Shown here: positions 1 to 8,477 of the stretch, piece after piece
Position numbering within the stretch: position 1 is the stretch's first letter
Layout of the letters: every line of letters starts with the position of its first letter
Assembly (NCBI GenBank): GCA_040387195.1
Contig: JAZKEF010000011.1
Span: 267,445 to 331,444, forward strand
Source of the DNA: UKL13-3 sp040387195
GTDB taxonomy: Bacteria; Bacteroidota; Bacteroidia; UKL13-3
Length of the DNA stretch: 64,000 bases
Reading direction: 5' to 3'
The notes under the pieces: generated by a model
Told to the model about the DNA's origin: nothing
Databases searched by the model: none
What the model saw: the letters and a program-made list of their open reading frames with translations, nothing else
Made by a program: the position numbers and the translations under genes

Positions 1-296
1 TAGCTCAACAGTTGTGCGTCAACTGATTCATGCATTCTCTCCACCGCCTTCATTTCAATTACTACTTTATCTTCAACAAGGATATCAAGTTTGAAAGCAT
101 CTTGTATCAATAAATTTTCGTATTGCACCGCAATTGGCAATTGCGTTTTACAGTTCAAGCCTGCCTTTCGGAGCTCATAAACCAAGCATTGTTCATATAC
201 CTTTTCTAATAATCCGGGACCAAGTTTTTTATGGACTTTGTAGGCACAATCAACAATTGTTGTTGCAATTTTTTCAGTTTCTTCATCAAGGGGCAT
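1..296 (-). CDS. GxxExxY family protein, C-terminus cut by the window edge
   Basis: Translating the minus strand from the ATG at 296-294 gives an open frame to the window edge. It starts MPLDEETEKIATTIVDCAYK and carries the family signature GPGLLEKVYE, with Gly28, Glu31 and Tyr34 as the named residues. Later come LDILVEDKVVIEMKAVE, resembling the D-x(n)-E-x-K core of restriction-like nucleases, which fits published fold predictions for the family. The family is widespread in Bacteroidota and its cellular role is not settled. About 98 residues are present, and family members are usually near 125, so only the end is missing. A 64-bp tandem repeat lies directly upstream. Confidence 0.85.
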   Translation of the reverse strand, partial: MPLDEETEKIATTIVDCAYKVHKKLGPGLLEKVYEQCLVYELRKAGLNCKTQLPIAVQYENLLIQDAFKLDILVEDKVVIEMKAVERMHESVDAQLLS

Positions 297-370
297 ATGT
301 AATATTAAGAATCATTCAAGAAAATACCAAATATCCGATGAAAAAACGACCAAGTGAATTTTCATTTCCC

Positions 371-545
371 TTCGTGCCCTTCTTGCATTTCAATTACATT
401 TCGTGTCTTCGTGTACAAAGAACGGACAATTTACTTCGTGCTCTTCTTGCATTTCAATTACATTTCGTGTCTTCGTGTACAAAGAACTGACAATTTACTT
501 CGTGCCCTTCTTGCATTTCAATTAAATTTTGTGTCTTCGTATACA
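371..545. repeat. 64-bp tandem repeat, about 2.7 copies
   Basis: The phrase TTCGTGCCCTTCTTGCATTTC recurs with start points at 371, 435 and 499, a period of exactly 64 bp, with few mismatches. Each unit carries the motif TTCGTGTCTTCGTG. It lies between the starts of the GxxExxY gene and the 3' end of the NTPase/MobA gene. The open frames across it on the plus strand simply reflect the repetition. Function unknown. Confidence 0.9.
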
Positions 546-549
546 GACA

Positions 550-1605
550 CTAATAGTCTATACTCTTTATATTTTTTGAAAGAGAAGGAAAAGTCCGTTT
601 TGTATTTACTGTTTTCAAAAACTGTTGTAGTGAGGTGTTGCCCTTTTGGTAAAAATCGAGGAGGAGTGGGGCGCATTGTTTTTCATAAATGGCGAGCAAT
701 GGTTCATCAAAACCCGATTCCGGATTGTGGTAACATACAACATCAAATCCATTTGCTCTTGCATCAATTAATGTCTTCATGTCAGCTTCTGTGAAGTACG
801 GATAATCACAACCGGTAACGAGTAAAGGCGCTTGCGGTAATTGCTCAAAAGCACTTAATACGCCCGTCATAGGGCCGGTATTTTCAAATGTCGCATTGTC
901 TAAAATGGTCTGGTATTGTTCATCAATATCAGATTGCTGTTGGTTGTTACACGAAATAAAAACACCATTGCAAAAAGGCTTCATCATATCGGCAACATGT
1001 GCATATTGTTCTTTGGTATGGTATTGAATAAATGCCTTATCCCTTCCCATTCTGACACTCTGTCCACCACATAATACCAATCCAATTAAATCTTGGTTGT
1101 GTTCTTCTGTTGCTTCCACTGTGGTTAAAAAAAAGTCTTTGGATAACACAACAGCATCCTCCATTCCATAATGCTTCTTAGCATCCTCCAGTAAATAATC
1201 CCGGACAACCAGCAGCAGTTTTGTTTGTGTTGTCTGTGTTTTAAAATGCTGAATAAGCATCGAAAGTTCAGGTTCCAGCCCTTCATTCCTATCCATCTCC
1301 AACCTACCAACCTCATCCACCACAATCCATTCCGGTTGTTGCAGGATTGCTGTACGCATGATATTCCGTGCTGTTTCAAACACACCCTTATCAAACACAA
1401 ACCGACCTATTTTAATACCGTCATCACCTTCATGCAACTGCAGCTTGTGGTAGGTATGGTGTTGAATATCGTAAAGCTTACGCGTGCCCTCCACATCGGG
1501 TGTAAGGAAACCGGCAACCTTGGATTGTGATTGAATCCATTGCATCAGCAATGTTGTTTTACCTGATTGAATGGGCTGGCTTAAGATGTAAATAGAACTT
1601 GCCAT
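550..1605 (-). CDS. THEP1-like NTPase fused to MobA-like nucleotidyltransferase
   Basis: Two domains are visible in 351 residues. Residues 1-165 look like a THEP1-type nucleoside triphosphatase: Walker A QPIQSGKTT (10-18), the family motif GFLTPDVEGTRKLYDI (32-47) and Walker B WIVVDE (93-98). Residues 172-351 look like molybdenum-cofactor guanylyltransferase MobA or a relative: LCGGQSVRMGRDKA (178-191) as the nucleotide-binding loop, GPMTG (244-248) and TGCDYPY (264-270). MobA attaches GMP from GTP to molybdopterin. The NTPase half may take the place that MobB holds in other bacteria, which is inference. The start ATG lies 7 bp after the stop of the membrane gene upstream, so the two are probably cotranscribed. 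No other molybdopterin genes are nearby, so the exact substrate is open. Confidence 0.85.
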   Translation of the reverse strand: MASSIYILSQPIQSGKTTLLMQWIQSQSKVAGFLTPDVEGTRKLYDIQHHTYHKLQLHEGDDGIKIGRFVFDKGVFETARNIMRTAILQQPEWIVVDEVGRLEMDRNEGLEPELSMLIQHFKTQTTQTKLLLVVRDYLLEDAKKHYGMEDAVVLSKDFFLTTVEATEEHNQDLIGLVLCGGQSVRMGRDKAFIQYHTKEQYAHVADMMKPFCNGVFISCNNQQQSDIDEQYQTILDNATFENTGPMTGVLSAFEQLPQAPLLVTGCDYPYFTEADMKTLIDARANGFDVVCYHNPESGFDEPLLAIYEKQCAPLLLDFYQKGNTSLQQFLKTVNTKRTFPSLSKNIKSIDY

Positions 1606-1612
1606 GTGCTAC

Positions 1613-2605
1613 CTATTTATATAAGGCAAATACGATCAGGTTGGTTACAAAGGCCTTGTATACACCCAAGCCTGTATGTTGATTACGGGCTAATCGCATG
1701 GCAGGAGCAATATGCAAACGCAGTTCAGGAATACTGTTGAGGATGGAAGTGAGTTGGGTGGCTTTTGATTGCTGTTGTTTTTTGAGCCAGCGATTTATTG
1801 CTGTTTTGATAAGCGGATTGATGATATAAAAAAGGATAAGCAATGCCGCTATCGTTCTCCCCAATACATACCATATTTTACCTGCTGAACCCTGCATCAG
1901 AAATACAGTGACAATAAACAACAGAATGAAAAAGGTTGCCATCAATTTAAAGCCAAACTTTCTTTTACCTGTTACAGCAGTAGTATTTTCTTTTATAGTT
2001 AAATCGTTGTATGATAACAATAAGGCATCCGATTGTTGATGTATAACTTTAGGTAATCCCGAAGCCCATAAACCCAGGATTCCTCCCCAGATAATATACA
2101 CCCCGGTATAGCTTGCAATGAGCCAGATGCTGAAAGAGAAATCATTAAACAGGGTTAAATCTTTGAGCACACTTGCCACAAAAGCATCCAGTGCTTCCCA
2201 TATACTTTTGCCAAAAATAAGCGTGGCTACCAAAAACTTTTGAATGGCCGACTCAAACAATGCAATCATTCCGAAAATACATGCCGCCAATCGAAAGAAT
2301 GGAATCACCGAAAATAAAACAGCTCCGATGACTCCCTGAAAGGCAACGGCAATATATGCCATGGGAGGAGAGTGCGGACTGGCAGCAGCTTTTACCAGTA
2401 TCACTAATAATGTTGCCTGCAAAATAACTTTAAATGGTTTAGTACTTTCAAAGGCAATAAGCGTGATGATAACAATGGCAAATCCCCCCAGAAAAAATCC
2501 GGTAAATGGAATTTTAAGCGCATGCATCAGCCCGCCTAAACCACTTTCACTGAGTGCCCATAAAGCAGTCAGTCGGGTTACCGTATTTGCCGCAGCTGTT
2601 GCCAA
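1613..2605 (-). CDS. conserved polytopic membrane protein, function unassigned
   Basis: The 330-residue product has about six to eight hydrophobic stretches, with a cytosolic-looking loop around residues 195-215. Recognisable blocks are SPHSPPMAYIAVAFQG (about 77-92) and ESAIQKFLVATLIFGKSIWE (about 118-137). I cannot assign it to a named family. The compact hydrophobic core and the neighbouring P-loop NTPase would be compatible with a transporter, but no transport signature is seen. Its start sits two bases after the stop of the MFS gene, and the NTPase/MobA fusion follows 7 bp later, so all three are likely one transcript and may serve one pathway. Confidence 0.7.
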   Translation of the reverse strand: MATAAANTVTRLTALWALSESGLGGLMHALKIPFTGFFLGGFAIVIITLIAFESTKPFKVILQATLLVILVKAAASPHSPPMAYIAVAFQGVIGAVLFSVIPFFRLAACIFGMIALFESAIQKFLVATLIFGKSIWEALDAFVASVLKDLTLFNDFSFSIWLIASYTGVYIIWGGILGLWASGLPKVIHQQSDALLLSYNDLTIKENTTAVTGKRKFGFKLMATFFILLFIVTVFLMQGSAGKIWYVLGRTIAALLILFYIINPLIKTAINRWLKKQQQSKATQLTSILNSIPELRLHIAPAMRLARNQHTGLGVYKAFVTNLIVFALYK

Positions 2606-2607
2606 AC

Positions 2608-3834
2608 TTAGTGTTTACTGATAAAACGGGTTGACAGGGTTTTGTATGAGAAAAACAGACTGAGTATGGTTAGAAAAGCAGCCAGGTAAAATGATGCTCC
2701 TGGAAGATAAACAGGCGCATCAGCGGATGTAAAGTAAGCAAATATTCCGTTCATCATTACAGGGCCAATGATGGATGTAACGCTCATTAAGCTCGTAAGT
2801 GCTCCTTGTAATTCGCCCTGTTCATTTGGCGGAACCTGTGATGAGATGATCCCTTGTAATGCAGGACCTGCAATTCCTCCCAGGCAATAAGGTACCAAAA
2901 AAGCAAACATCATCCAGCTGGCCGAAGCCATTCCGAACAACAACAATCCCATCGCATAAAAGGCAATTCCGATATACACCGCGTTTTGCTGACCCAGTTT
3001 GGGAATTGCAATCCTGATCAATCCACCCTGCACAAGGGATATTAATACACCCACCACGGCCAGTGAATAGCCTACCATCTTTTCATCCCACGAGAACTTG
3101 AACATGGTATAAAAGCTCCAGTTACTTTGTACGGCATGAGCCGCGATATAAATTAATACCAGCGAAACAACCAAACCTGATACAACAGGATATTTACGCA
3201 GGTGCATCAACGATCCGATCGGGTTGGCACGTTTCCATTCGAATGGTCTGCGTTGCGTTAGTTCCAACGACTCTGGTAATACAAAATAACCATAAATAAG
3301 ATTACAGAAGGTTAACGCTGCTGCCAATAAAAATGGCGCACGCGGGCCCCAGGCTCCTCCGGCCAATCCACCAATGAGTGGCCCGATAATAAATCCAAGT
3401 CCGAATGCAGCCCCGATCAATCCGAAATTTTGGGCACGTTTTTCAGGTGTGCTGATATCGGCAATATAGGCAGTAGCTGTAGTAAAGCTAGCTCCGAATA
3501 CTCCGGCAATAAGACGTCCTACAAACAACCAGGCCAATGTGGGTGCATATGCATGAAAAATATAATCAATACCCAACCCCAGCAATGAAAGCAGTAAAAC
3601 AGGTCTGCGGCCAAACCTGTCGCTCAAACCGCCCATAATAGGAGAGCAGAGAAACGACATGATGGCAAATGAAAACATAAGCCAGCCCCCGTAACGCGAA
3701 GCCTCGCTGAGACCTTCACCGGTAAGTTGTGAAATCAGTTTGGGAACCACCGGTATGATGATTCCTAGGCCGATAACATCAACCAGAATGGTAATGAAAA
3801 TAAAAATTAATGCATTGTTCCGTTTAACTGTCAT
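2608..3834 (-). CDS. TetA-like MFS efflux transporter
   Basis: The 408-residue protein has the twelve-segment pattern of the major facilitator superfamily. Motif A is clear in the loop after the second segment, GGLSDRFGRRPVL (68-80), and the TetA-like block LVGRLIAGVFGASFTTATAYI follows in the middle of the N-terminal half. The sequence from DVIGLGIIIPVVPKL through the IADISTPEKRAQNFGLIGA block is typical of the TCR/Tet subfamily of proton-driven drug exporters in the inner membrane. Such annotations do not prove tetracycline resistance, since many environmental members export other compounds. It stands 16 bp downstream of a sensor kinase gene and 2 bp before the membrane protein gene. Confidence 0.88.
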   Translation of the reverse strand: MTVKRNNALIFIFITILVDVIGLGIIIPVVPKLISQLTGEGLSEASRYGGWLMFSFAIMSFLCSPIMGGLSDRFGRRPVLLLSLLGLGIDYIFHAYAPTLAWLFVGRLIAGVFGASFTTATAYIADISTPEKRAQNFGLIGAAFGLGFIIGPLIGGLAGGAWGPRAPFLLAAALTFCNLIYGYFVLPESLELTQRRPFEWKRANPIGSLMHLRKYPVVSGLVVSLVLIYIAAHAVQSNWSFYTMFKFSWDEKMVGYSLAVVGVLISLVQGGLIRIAIPKLGQQNAVYIGIAFYAMGLLLFGMASASWMMFAFLVPYCLGGIAGPALQGIISSQVPPNEQGELQGALTSLMSVTSIIGPVMMNGIFAYFTSADAPVYLPGASFYLAAFLTILSLFFSYKTLSTRFISKH

Positions 3835-3850
3835 GGTGTTTTGTTTTTCT

Positions 3851-5170
3851 TTATGCCGGTAAATCTAAATAAAATGAGGACCCTTTGTTTTCGACCGACT
3901 CAACCCAAAGTTTTCCTCCGTGTTGTTCGGCAAACTGCCTGCTTATATGCAATCCCAAACCGATTGATGCTTCGTTGTTTATTCCTAAGCGTCCTGCCGA
4001 TGTAAATTTATCGAACAAATTGGGAATGTGATCAGCTGGAATTCCCATGCCGTTGTCATTAACGGAAATCCTTACCCAGCCTTTTACCCTCTTAAGTTCC
4101 ACTGAAATTTTTCCATGTGCTTGGGGTGTAAACTTGATGGCGTTTCCAATTAAGTTATCAATGATCCGTTGCACTTTATCCTTGTGAATGGGCAATACGA
4201 TCCACTCATCCGGTAATATCAGTTCCAGCTTAACCTTATTGTTTACAACCTTCTTCCAGTTGCGGAAACAATCCTGCAACAGGGTATTGAGGTGTTCCGG
4301 ATTTTTGATGAGCTTTGAACTGTTTTCTTCTTGTGCAGCAGCAACAATTTCCCTGATAATACGGTCCGCCTTATCGCAACAATCTTTAATAAGCTGAAAA
4401 TAGGCCGCCTGTTCTTCCTCCTGTCCGGGCATTTGCATGAGCTCCACCAGTGATTGGATGTTGTTGAGTGGTGAACGAAGATCGTGTGCAACCATGCTCA
4501 GTAATTCATTTTTCGATTCGTTGGCCAGTTCAATTTCCTTGTTTTTCGCCTCTATGGTTCGCACCTTCTTATAATAATTGGCATGATAGGTATAGAGCAA
4601 CCGTGAAATAAGGATATACACCGAAAGTATAATAAAAAATGCCACAACATTGGAAACCCACAAGTTAGGATCAGTTTGGAAATAACCCAGGCCACCTATA
4701 AAAATGCAAAAAGTAATTCCTGCAATAGCAATGGTTTCGAGCATTGAGAAAACCATCACACCTGCTACCAAAAACAATCCCACTAGCAACATCGCCATGG
4801 TATTGGATGGATTTCGTTGGGCGATGAAGGAAAGTCCAACATTCTTAATCACAAACAATAACGCATACATCCACGCTATCCAATGGTAGCTAGGTAGTTC
4901 ATCGGGCATCAATCGCTTGCGCAATAGGATGAATACTGCGGCAAAAAAGAGGGATACCAGGCCAAAATAGGTATTGACTTTAAGGTAAGATTCAAAGCTG
5001 TTTAAAACAGGTTCGTAATCGTAAAACAGAGTAGTGGAGCGCCATACCATACCTAGTATCAAAGAAATAGCGGCAATGATCTGCGCTATTTTAAAGTTCT
5101 GCAACCGCGTTTGGTTGCTAAAACCGTCTCTGAACTCGGGTTCAATAGAAGAAATGAGGTATAGTTTCAT
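3851..5170 (-). CDS. membrane sensor histidine kinase
   Basis: The 439-residue protein opens with about six transmembrane stretches (residues 30-195), a 7TM-like sensor without a periplasmic domain, then a short coiled linker. The HisKA domain holds the phosphoacceptor His229 in MVAHDLRSPLNNIQS. The ATPase domain shows the N box DNLIGNAIKFTP, G1 DNGMGIP, F box LFDKF and G2 GLGLHISRQFAEQHGG. No response regulator gene is adjacent, so the partner is unknown. It is the first gene of a leftward cluster with the MFS pump, the membrane protein and the NTPase/MobA fusion, and is divergent from the DEAD helicase gene across 71 bp. Confidence 0.92.
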   Translation of the reverse strand: MKLYLISSIEPEFRDGFSNQTRLQNFKIAQIIAAISLILGMVWRSTTLFYDYEPVLNSFESYLKVNTYFGLVSLFFAAVFILLRKRLMPDELPSYHWIAWMYALLFVIKNVGLSFIAQRNPSNTMAMLLVGLFLVAGVMVFSMLETIAIAGITFCIFIGGLGYFQTDPNLWVSNVVAFFIILSVYILISRLLYTYHANYYKKVRTIEAKNKEIELANESKNELLSMVAHDLRSPLNNIQSLVELMQMPGQEEEQAAYFQLIKDCCDKADRIIREIVAAAQEENSSKLIKNPEHLNTLLQDCFRNWKKVVNNKVKLELILPDEWIVLPIHKDKVQRIIDNLIGNAIKFTPQAHGKISVELKRVKGWVRISVNDNGMGIPADHIPNLFDKFTSAGRLGINNEASIGLGLHISRQFAEQHGGKLWVESVENKGSSFYLDLPA

Positions 5171-5241
5171 GGCGGGGGTGAATTCTATCGCAATATATTA
5201 TCCTATTAGATATTATCTTACCTTGCGGAAAAATATACCAA

Positions 5242-6507
5242 GTGAATTTTAAAGATTTTAATTTTAACGAAACCCTTCTGGACGGATTAGATGCCATGGG
5301 TTTTGAGAAAGCAACCCCGATACAAGAACAAGCGATACCAGTAGTTTTAGCAAATAACGATTTGATAGCCTGTGCACAAACAGGAACAGGAAAAACCGCA
5401 GCTTACTTGTTACCCATCATGAATAAGATTGCCGAGGAGGGAAATGGGAAACTCAACACGCTGATTATTGCACCTACACGTGAGCTGGCCCAGCAAATTG
5501 ACCAACAGGTTGAGGGTCTGGCTTATTTTACGGGGATTACTTCAATTCCTGTTTATGGAGGTGGTGATGGAAATATTTTTGCACAACAACAAAAAGCCAT
5601 GCGCGAAGGAGCCGATATTGTGATTGCCACTCCCGGGCGGTTGATTGCCATGCTTACTTCAAGTGGGTCGGTGGATATGAGTTCCATTAAACACCTGGTA
5701 CTGGATGAAGCAGACAGGATGCTGGATATGGGCTTCTTTGACGATATCGTGCGTATCATTAACTACCTTCCTGCCGACCGGCAGACGTTGTTGTTCTCGG
5801 CTACCATGCCCCCTAAAATCAGGTTGTTGGCCAATAAGATCCTCAAAAACCCAGAACAGATCAATATCGCCATCAGCAAACCTGCCGAAGGTATTTTGCA
5901 GCAAGCCTATATGGCCTACGATAACCAAAAAATAGCGTTGGTAAAAAAGGTATTGAAGGAACACAGCACCGGAAGCATCATCATGTTTGCCGGAACCAAG
6001 GATAAAGTAAAAGACCTCGACAGGGAGTTGAACCGTGCAGGTATTTCCATTAAGGCATTTCACAGTGACCTTGAACAACCGGAACGTGAAGAAATCATGC
6101 GGCAGTTCCGAAACAGGGATATTCGTATTTTGATTGGTACCGACATCCTTTCGCGTGGTATTGATGTGGATGGAATCAGTCTGGTAATCAATTATGATGT
6201 ACCACCCGATCCGGAAGATTATGTACACCGCATCGGAAGGACAGCCCGCGCAGAGACAACCGGTACGGCCATTACGTTTATCAATCCACGGGATGCCCGC
6301 AGGTTTTTTGATATCGAAAGTTTAATCGGATACGAGATCGTAAAACTTCCATTGCCACAGGAATTAGGAGAAGCGCCATTGTATCAGCCTGAGGTTCGTA
6401 TCAAAACTGAGTTTAAAAAACCATTCCGTAAAAAACCGGGGTCACACAAAGGAGGGCCACGTAAAGACGGGCCTAAACCGCACGGTAATTCTTCAAAAGG
6501 AGCGTAG
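5242..6507 (+). CDS. DEAD-box ATP-dependent RNA helicase (RhlE-like)
   Basis: All helicase core motifs are present in 421 residues: Q motif with FEKATPIQEQAIP (21-33), motif I AQTGTGKT (45-52), PTRELAQQ, TPGRL, DEAD (154-157), SAT (186-188), then in the second RecA domain SRGIDVDG and HRIGRTARAE. The C-terminus from about residue 390 is a short tail rich in Lys, Arg and Gly, usual for RNA contact. It probably unwinds short RNA duplexes in ribosome assembly or mRNA turnover, as RhlE-type enzymes do. The start is a GTG at 5242, which gives MNFKDFNFNETLLDG and places the Q motif at the usual distance; no ATG fits better. Confidence 0.93.
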   Translation: MNFKDFNFNETLLDGLDAMGFEKATPIQEQAIPVVLANNDLIACAQTGTGKTAAYLLPIMNKIAEEGNGKLNTLIIAPTRELAQQIDQQVEGLAYFTGITSIPVYGGGDGNIFAQQQKAMREGADIVIATPGRLIAMLTSSGSVDMSSIKHLVLDEADRMLDMGFFDDIVRIINYLPADRQTLLFSATMPPKIRLLANKILKNPEQINIAISKPAEGILQQAYMAYDNQKIALVKKVLKEHSTGSIIMFAGTKDKVKDLDRELNRAGISIKAFHSDLEQPEREEIMRQFRNRDIRILIGTDILSRGIDVDGISLVINYDVPPDPEDYVHRIGRTARAETTGTAITFINPRDARRFFDIESLIGYEIVKLPLPQELGEAPLYQPEVRIKTEFKKPFRKKPGSHKGGPRKDGPKPHGNSSKGA

Positions 6508-6605
6508 TTGGGGAGAGGTTATAGGTTATTGAGTTGTTGGCTGGATAAATATTCGCTTGATGATTGTTAATGGTGTTATTATGTTCACCGGCAACTTAAA
6601 TCTTC

Positions 6606-6652
6606 GTGAACTTTGTGTGAACCATGAATGCCAAATTTCACACAAAGTTCAC
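6606..6652. terminator. perfect 16-bp inverted repeat between convergent genes
   Basis: GTGAACTTTGTGTGAA at 6606-6621 is exactly complementary to TTCACACAAAGTTCAC at 6637-6652, with a 15-nt loop. It sits between the helicase gene (rightward) and the GNAT gene (leftward). There is no clean U-tract, so factor-independent termination is uncertain. The wording resembles the dispersed TTCGTGTCTTCGTG and CACAGATT repeats elsewhere in this window, so it may be a repeat element rather than, or as well as, a terminator. Confidence 0.5.
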
Positions 6653-6707
6653 TAAGAAGCACAGAGTAACACAAAGTATTGTCGAATGCATAATTCACTG
6701 CATTCAC

Positions 6708-7544
6708 TTACCCCATATTCCCGCCAACTCTTCCGAACTGTTGTTGTGGTTTCCATGGCAACACCTTCCCAAGGTTCATCTTGATGGCATATAATGAGTC
6801 ATCAACTTCAAATCCATGTTGCAATAAATAATCAACGGCAACGCTATTGGCTTTGGGGATACAGGCTTTTTTCGCCTCGGTAAACCTTACTGCCATTAAC
6901 GCTAATCCTGCTTCGGGTGTATAGGCAAGCGTGAGACCTTCGCCCAGGGTTGGAATGGTAAATCCTTTAAATATATCATCCTGCACATAAACAAGAGCTT
7001 CTGCCAAACGCGATTCCAACAATTGAGTACGCTGTTCGCCAAAGGTATCTTCATCCAAAGCAAGGATAGCATCTTTGTATGACGGGTGATAAGGTATGAT
7101 GTAAGGAGATGGAGGCTCCTGCCGTTGGCTGGATAAACGTTCTATTTTACCGGCCTTGAAAAACAAGTATTCTTCATCATCATTAAATCCGAATTTTAGA
7201 TAAACCGGACGCCCGAGTTTGGTTGCAATGAGAATCACCGAACCGGTTTGATGTTTGGCATAATCCAAAATATGTTCCGTAATGGCATATCCGTAACCCT
7301 TGTTGCGGTGCCCTTTTGCTACAATAATATTGGCAAGCCAAGCACTGTTTCCATTCACAAGTACAGCTCCGCAACCTACAATCTCGTTTTCATAAACGGC
7401 TTTAATCAGGTAACAAAAATCGAGTGTCATATACCATTTGATAGCCGGCATAATGCTTCCCCAGTGCTCGGGTTGCAGTTTTTCAATTTCGGGTAAATCG
7501 TTTTCGTTTACGGGTAAAAAGAAGAGAGCAGGTATCGCAGTCAT
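6708..7544 (-). CDS. GNAT family N-acetyltransferase with C-terminal acetyltransferase-like domain
   Basis: The N-terminal half matches a GNAT fold: an acceptor-side strand region with EIVGCGAVLVNGNSAWLANIIV, then the acetyl-CoA pyrophosphate loop GHRNKGYGYA (about 78-87), and the closing YLKFGF strand. The C-terminal half (about 130-278) has the pattern of the extra domain seen in YitI-type two-domain acetyltransferases. Substrate unknown. The longer frame begins at a TTG at 7562; I prefer the ATG at 7544, giving MTAIPALFFLPV and 278 residues. It is convergent with the helicase gene and divergent from the NRDE gene. Confidence 0.82.
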   Translation of the reverse strand: MTAIPALFFLPVNENDLPEIEKLQPEHWGSIMPAIKWYMTLDFCYLIKAVYENEIVGCGAVLVNGNSAWLANIIVAKGHRNKGYGYAITEHILDYAKHQTGSVILIATKLGRPVYLKFGFNDDEEYLFFKAGKIERLSSQRQEPPSPYIIPYHPSYKDAILALDEDTFGEQRTQLLESRLAEALVYVQDDIFKGFTIPTLGEGLTLAYTPEAGLALMAVRFTEAKKACIPKANSVAVDYLLQHGFEVDDSLYAIKMNLGKVLPWKPQQQFGRVGGNMG

Positions 7545-7722
7545 ATCTTTCAAAAATAACAATAACGTTGAAAGAACCTCTTTGGGTATACTTAAATTGA
7601 TGACGCAACAATTCCTGCTGTTGGGTAGCCATTATTCAAATTGCAGTGAAACATTCCTTTCTATATTTTGTTTTTTAGAAAGACTTTGGTGTTGCTTATT
7701 CAACACAGGCACCAGAAACAAT

Positions 7723-8463
7723 ATGTGCACGCTTAGTTATATACCAAACAAAACGGGAGGATTTATGCTTACCTCCAACAGGGACGAAAGTGTGTTACGT
7801 GAGCCTGCCTGGCCACCTGCATTATATACTCACAGCAACCATCAGGTAATGTACCCCAAAGATCCGAAGGGTGGAGGAACCTGGCTGGCCACATCATCCA
7901 ACCACTTCACATTATGTTTGCTCAATGGTGCGTTTGAAAGGCATGTGCCAAATCCTCCGTACCGGCAAAGCCGTGGATTGGTAGTGACTGATTTTTTTAA
8001 GTACAATGATGTTGATCTTTTTGTACGCAACTATCTATTTACCGGTATCGAACCTTTTACCCTTGTTATGATTCAACATCAATCTGTGGTAACTATACAT
8101 GAATTGAGGTGGGATGGTAAAACGGTGTATGTAAAAACGATTGATGGTGCGCAACCACAGATCTGGTCATCGGCCACCTTATATGACCCCGAAGTGATTG
8201 CAGCGCGTAAAGAGTGGTTTGCTGATTTTCTGACAATGAACATTGAACCCGGATTGCAGGATATGTTGTCCTTTCATCATTTTGGCGGATCGGGGGATAG
8301 CGGTACCGACATCCTCATGAACCGCAACAATATTTTAAGAACCATTAGCATAACAGCTGTTAAAGTTTGCGAAACGGGTACATACATGTTATATGAAGAT
8401 ATTGTAACCGACAAGATCACTGATTGTGAGCTTCCCAATAGGGTAAACGATGGAAACCATTGA
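7723..8463 (+). CDS. NRDE (TANGO2-like) family protein
   Basis: The frame is open from 7438, but the family start is the ATG at 7723, which gives MCTLSYIPNKTGGFMLTSNRDE with Cys2 and the eponymous Asn19-Arg20-Asp21-Glu22. A second conserved block, PKDPKGGGTWLATS, follows at about residues 44-57, and LLNGAF after it. The 246-residue length fits the family. NRDE proteins share the N-terminal nucleophile-like layout and include eukaryotic TANGO2; the bacterial role is not established. The upstream part of the frame overlaps the start of the GNAT gene on the other strand and is not coding. Confidence 0.85.
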   Translation: MCTLSYIPNKTGGFMLTSNRDESVLREPAWPPALYTHSNHQVMYPKDPKGGGTWLATSSNHFTLCLLNGAFERHVPNPPYRQSRGLVVTDFFKYNDVDLFVRNYLFTGIEPFTLVMIQHQSVVTIHELRWDGKTVYVKTIDGAQPQIWSSATLYDPEVIAARKEWFADFLTMNIEPGLQDMLSFHHFGGSGDSGTDILMNRNNILRTISITAVKVCETGTYMLYEDIVTDKITDCELPNRVNDGNH

Positions 8464-8477
8464 TAGAACAGTATTTT

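Noticed and set aside
354..794. Plus-strand open frame of 146 residues
   Set aside because: It is created by the 64-bp tandem repeat and then runs antisense over the real NTPase/MobA gene; the repeated peptide phrases are an artefact.
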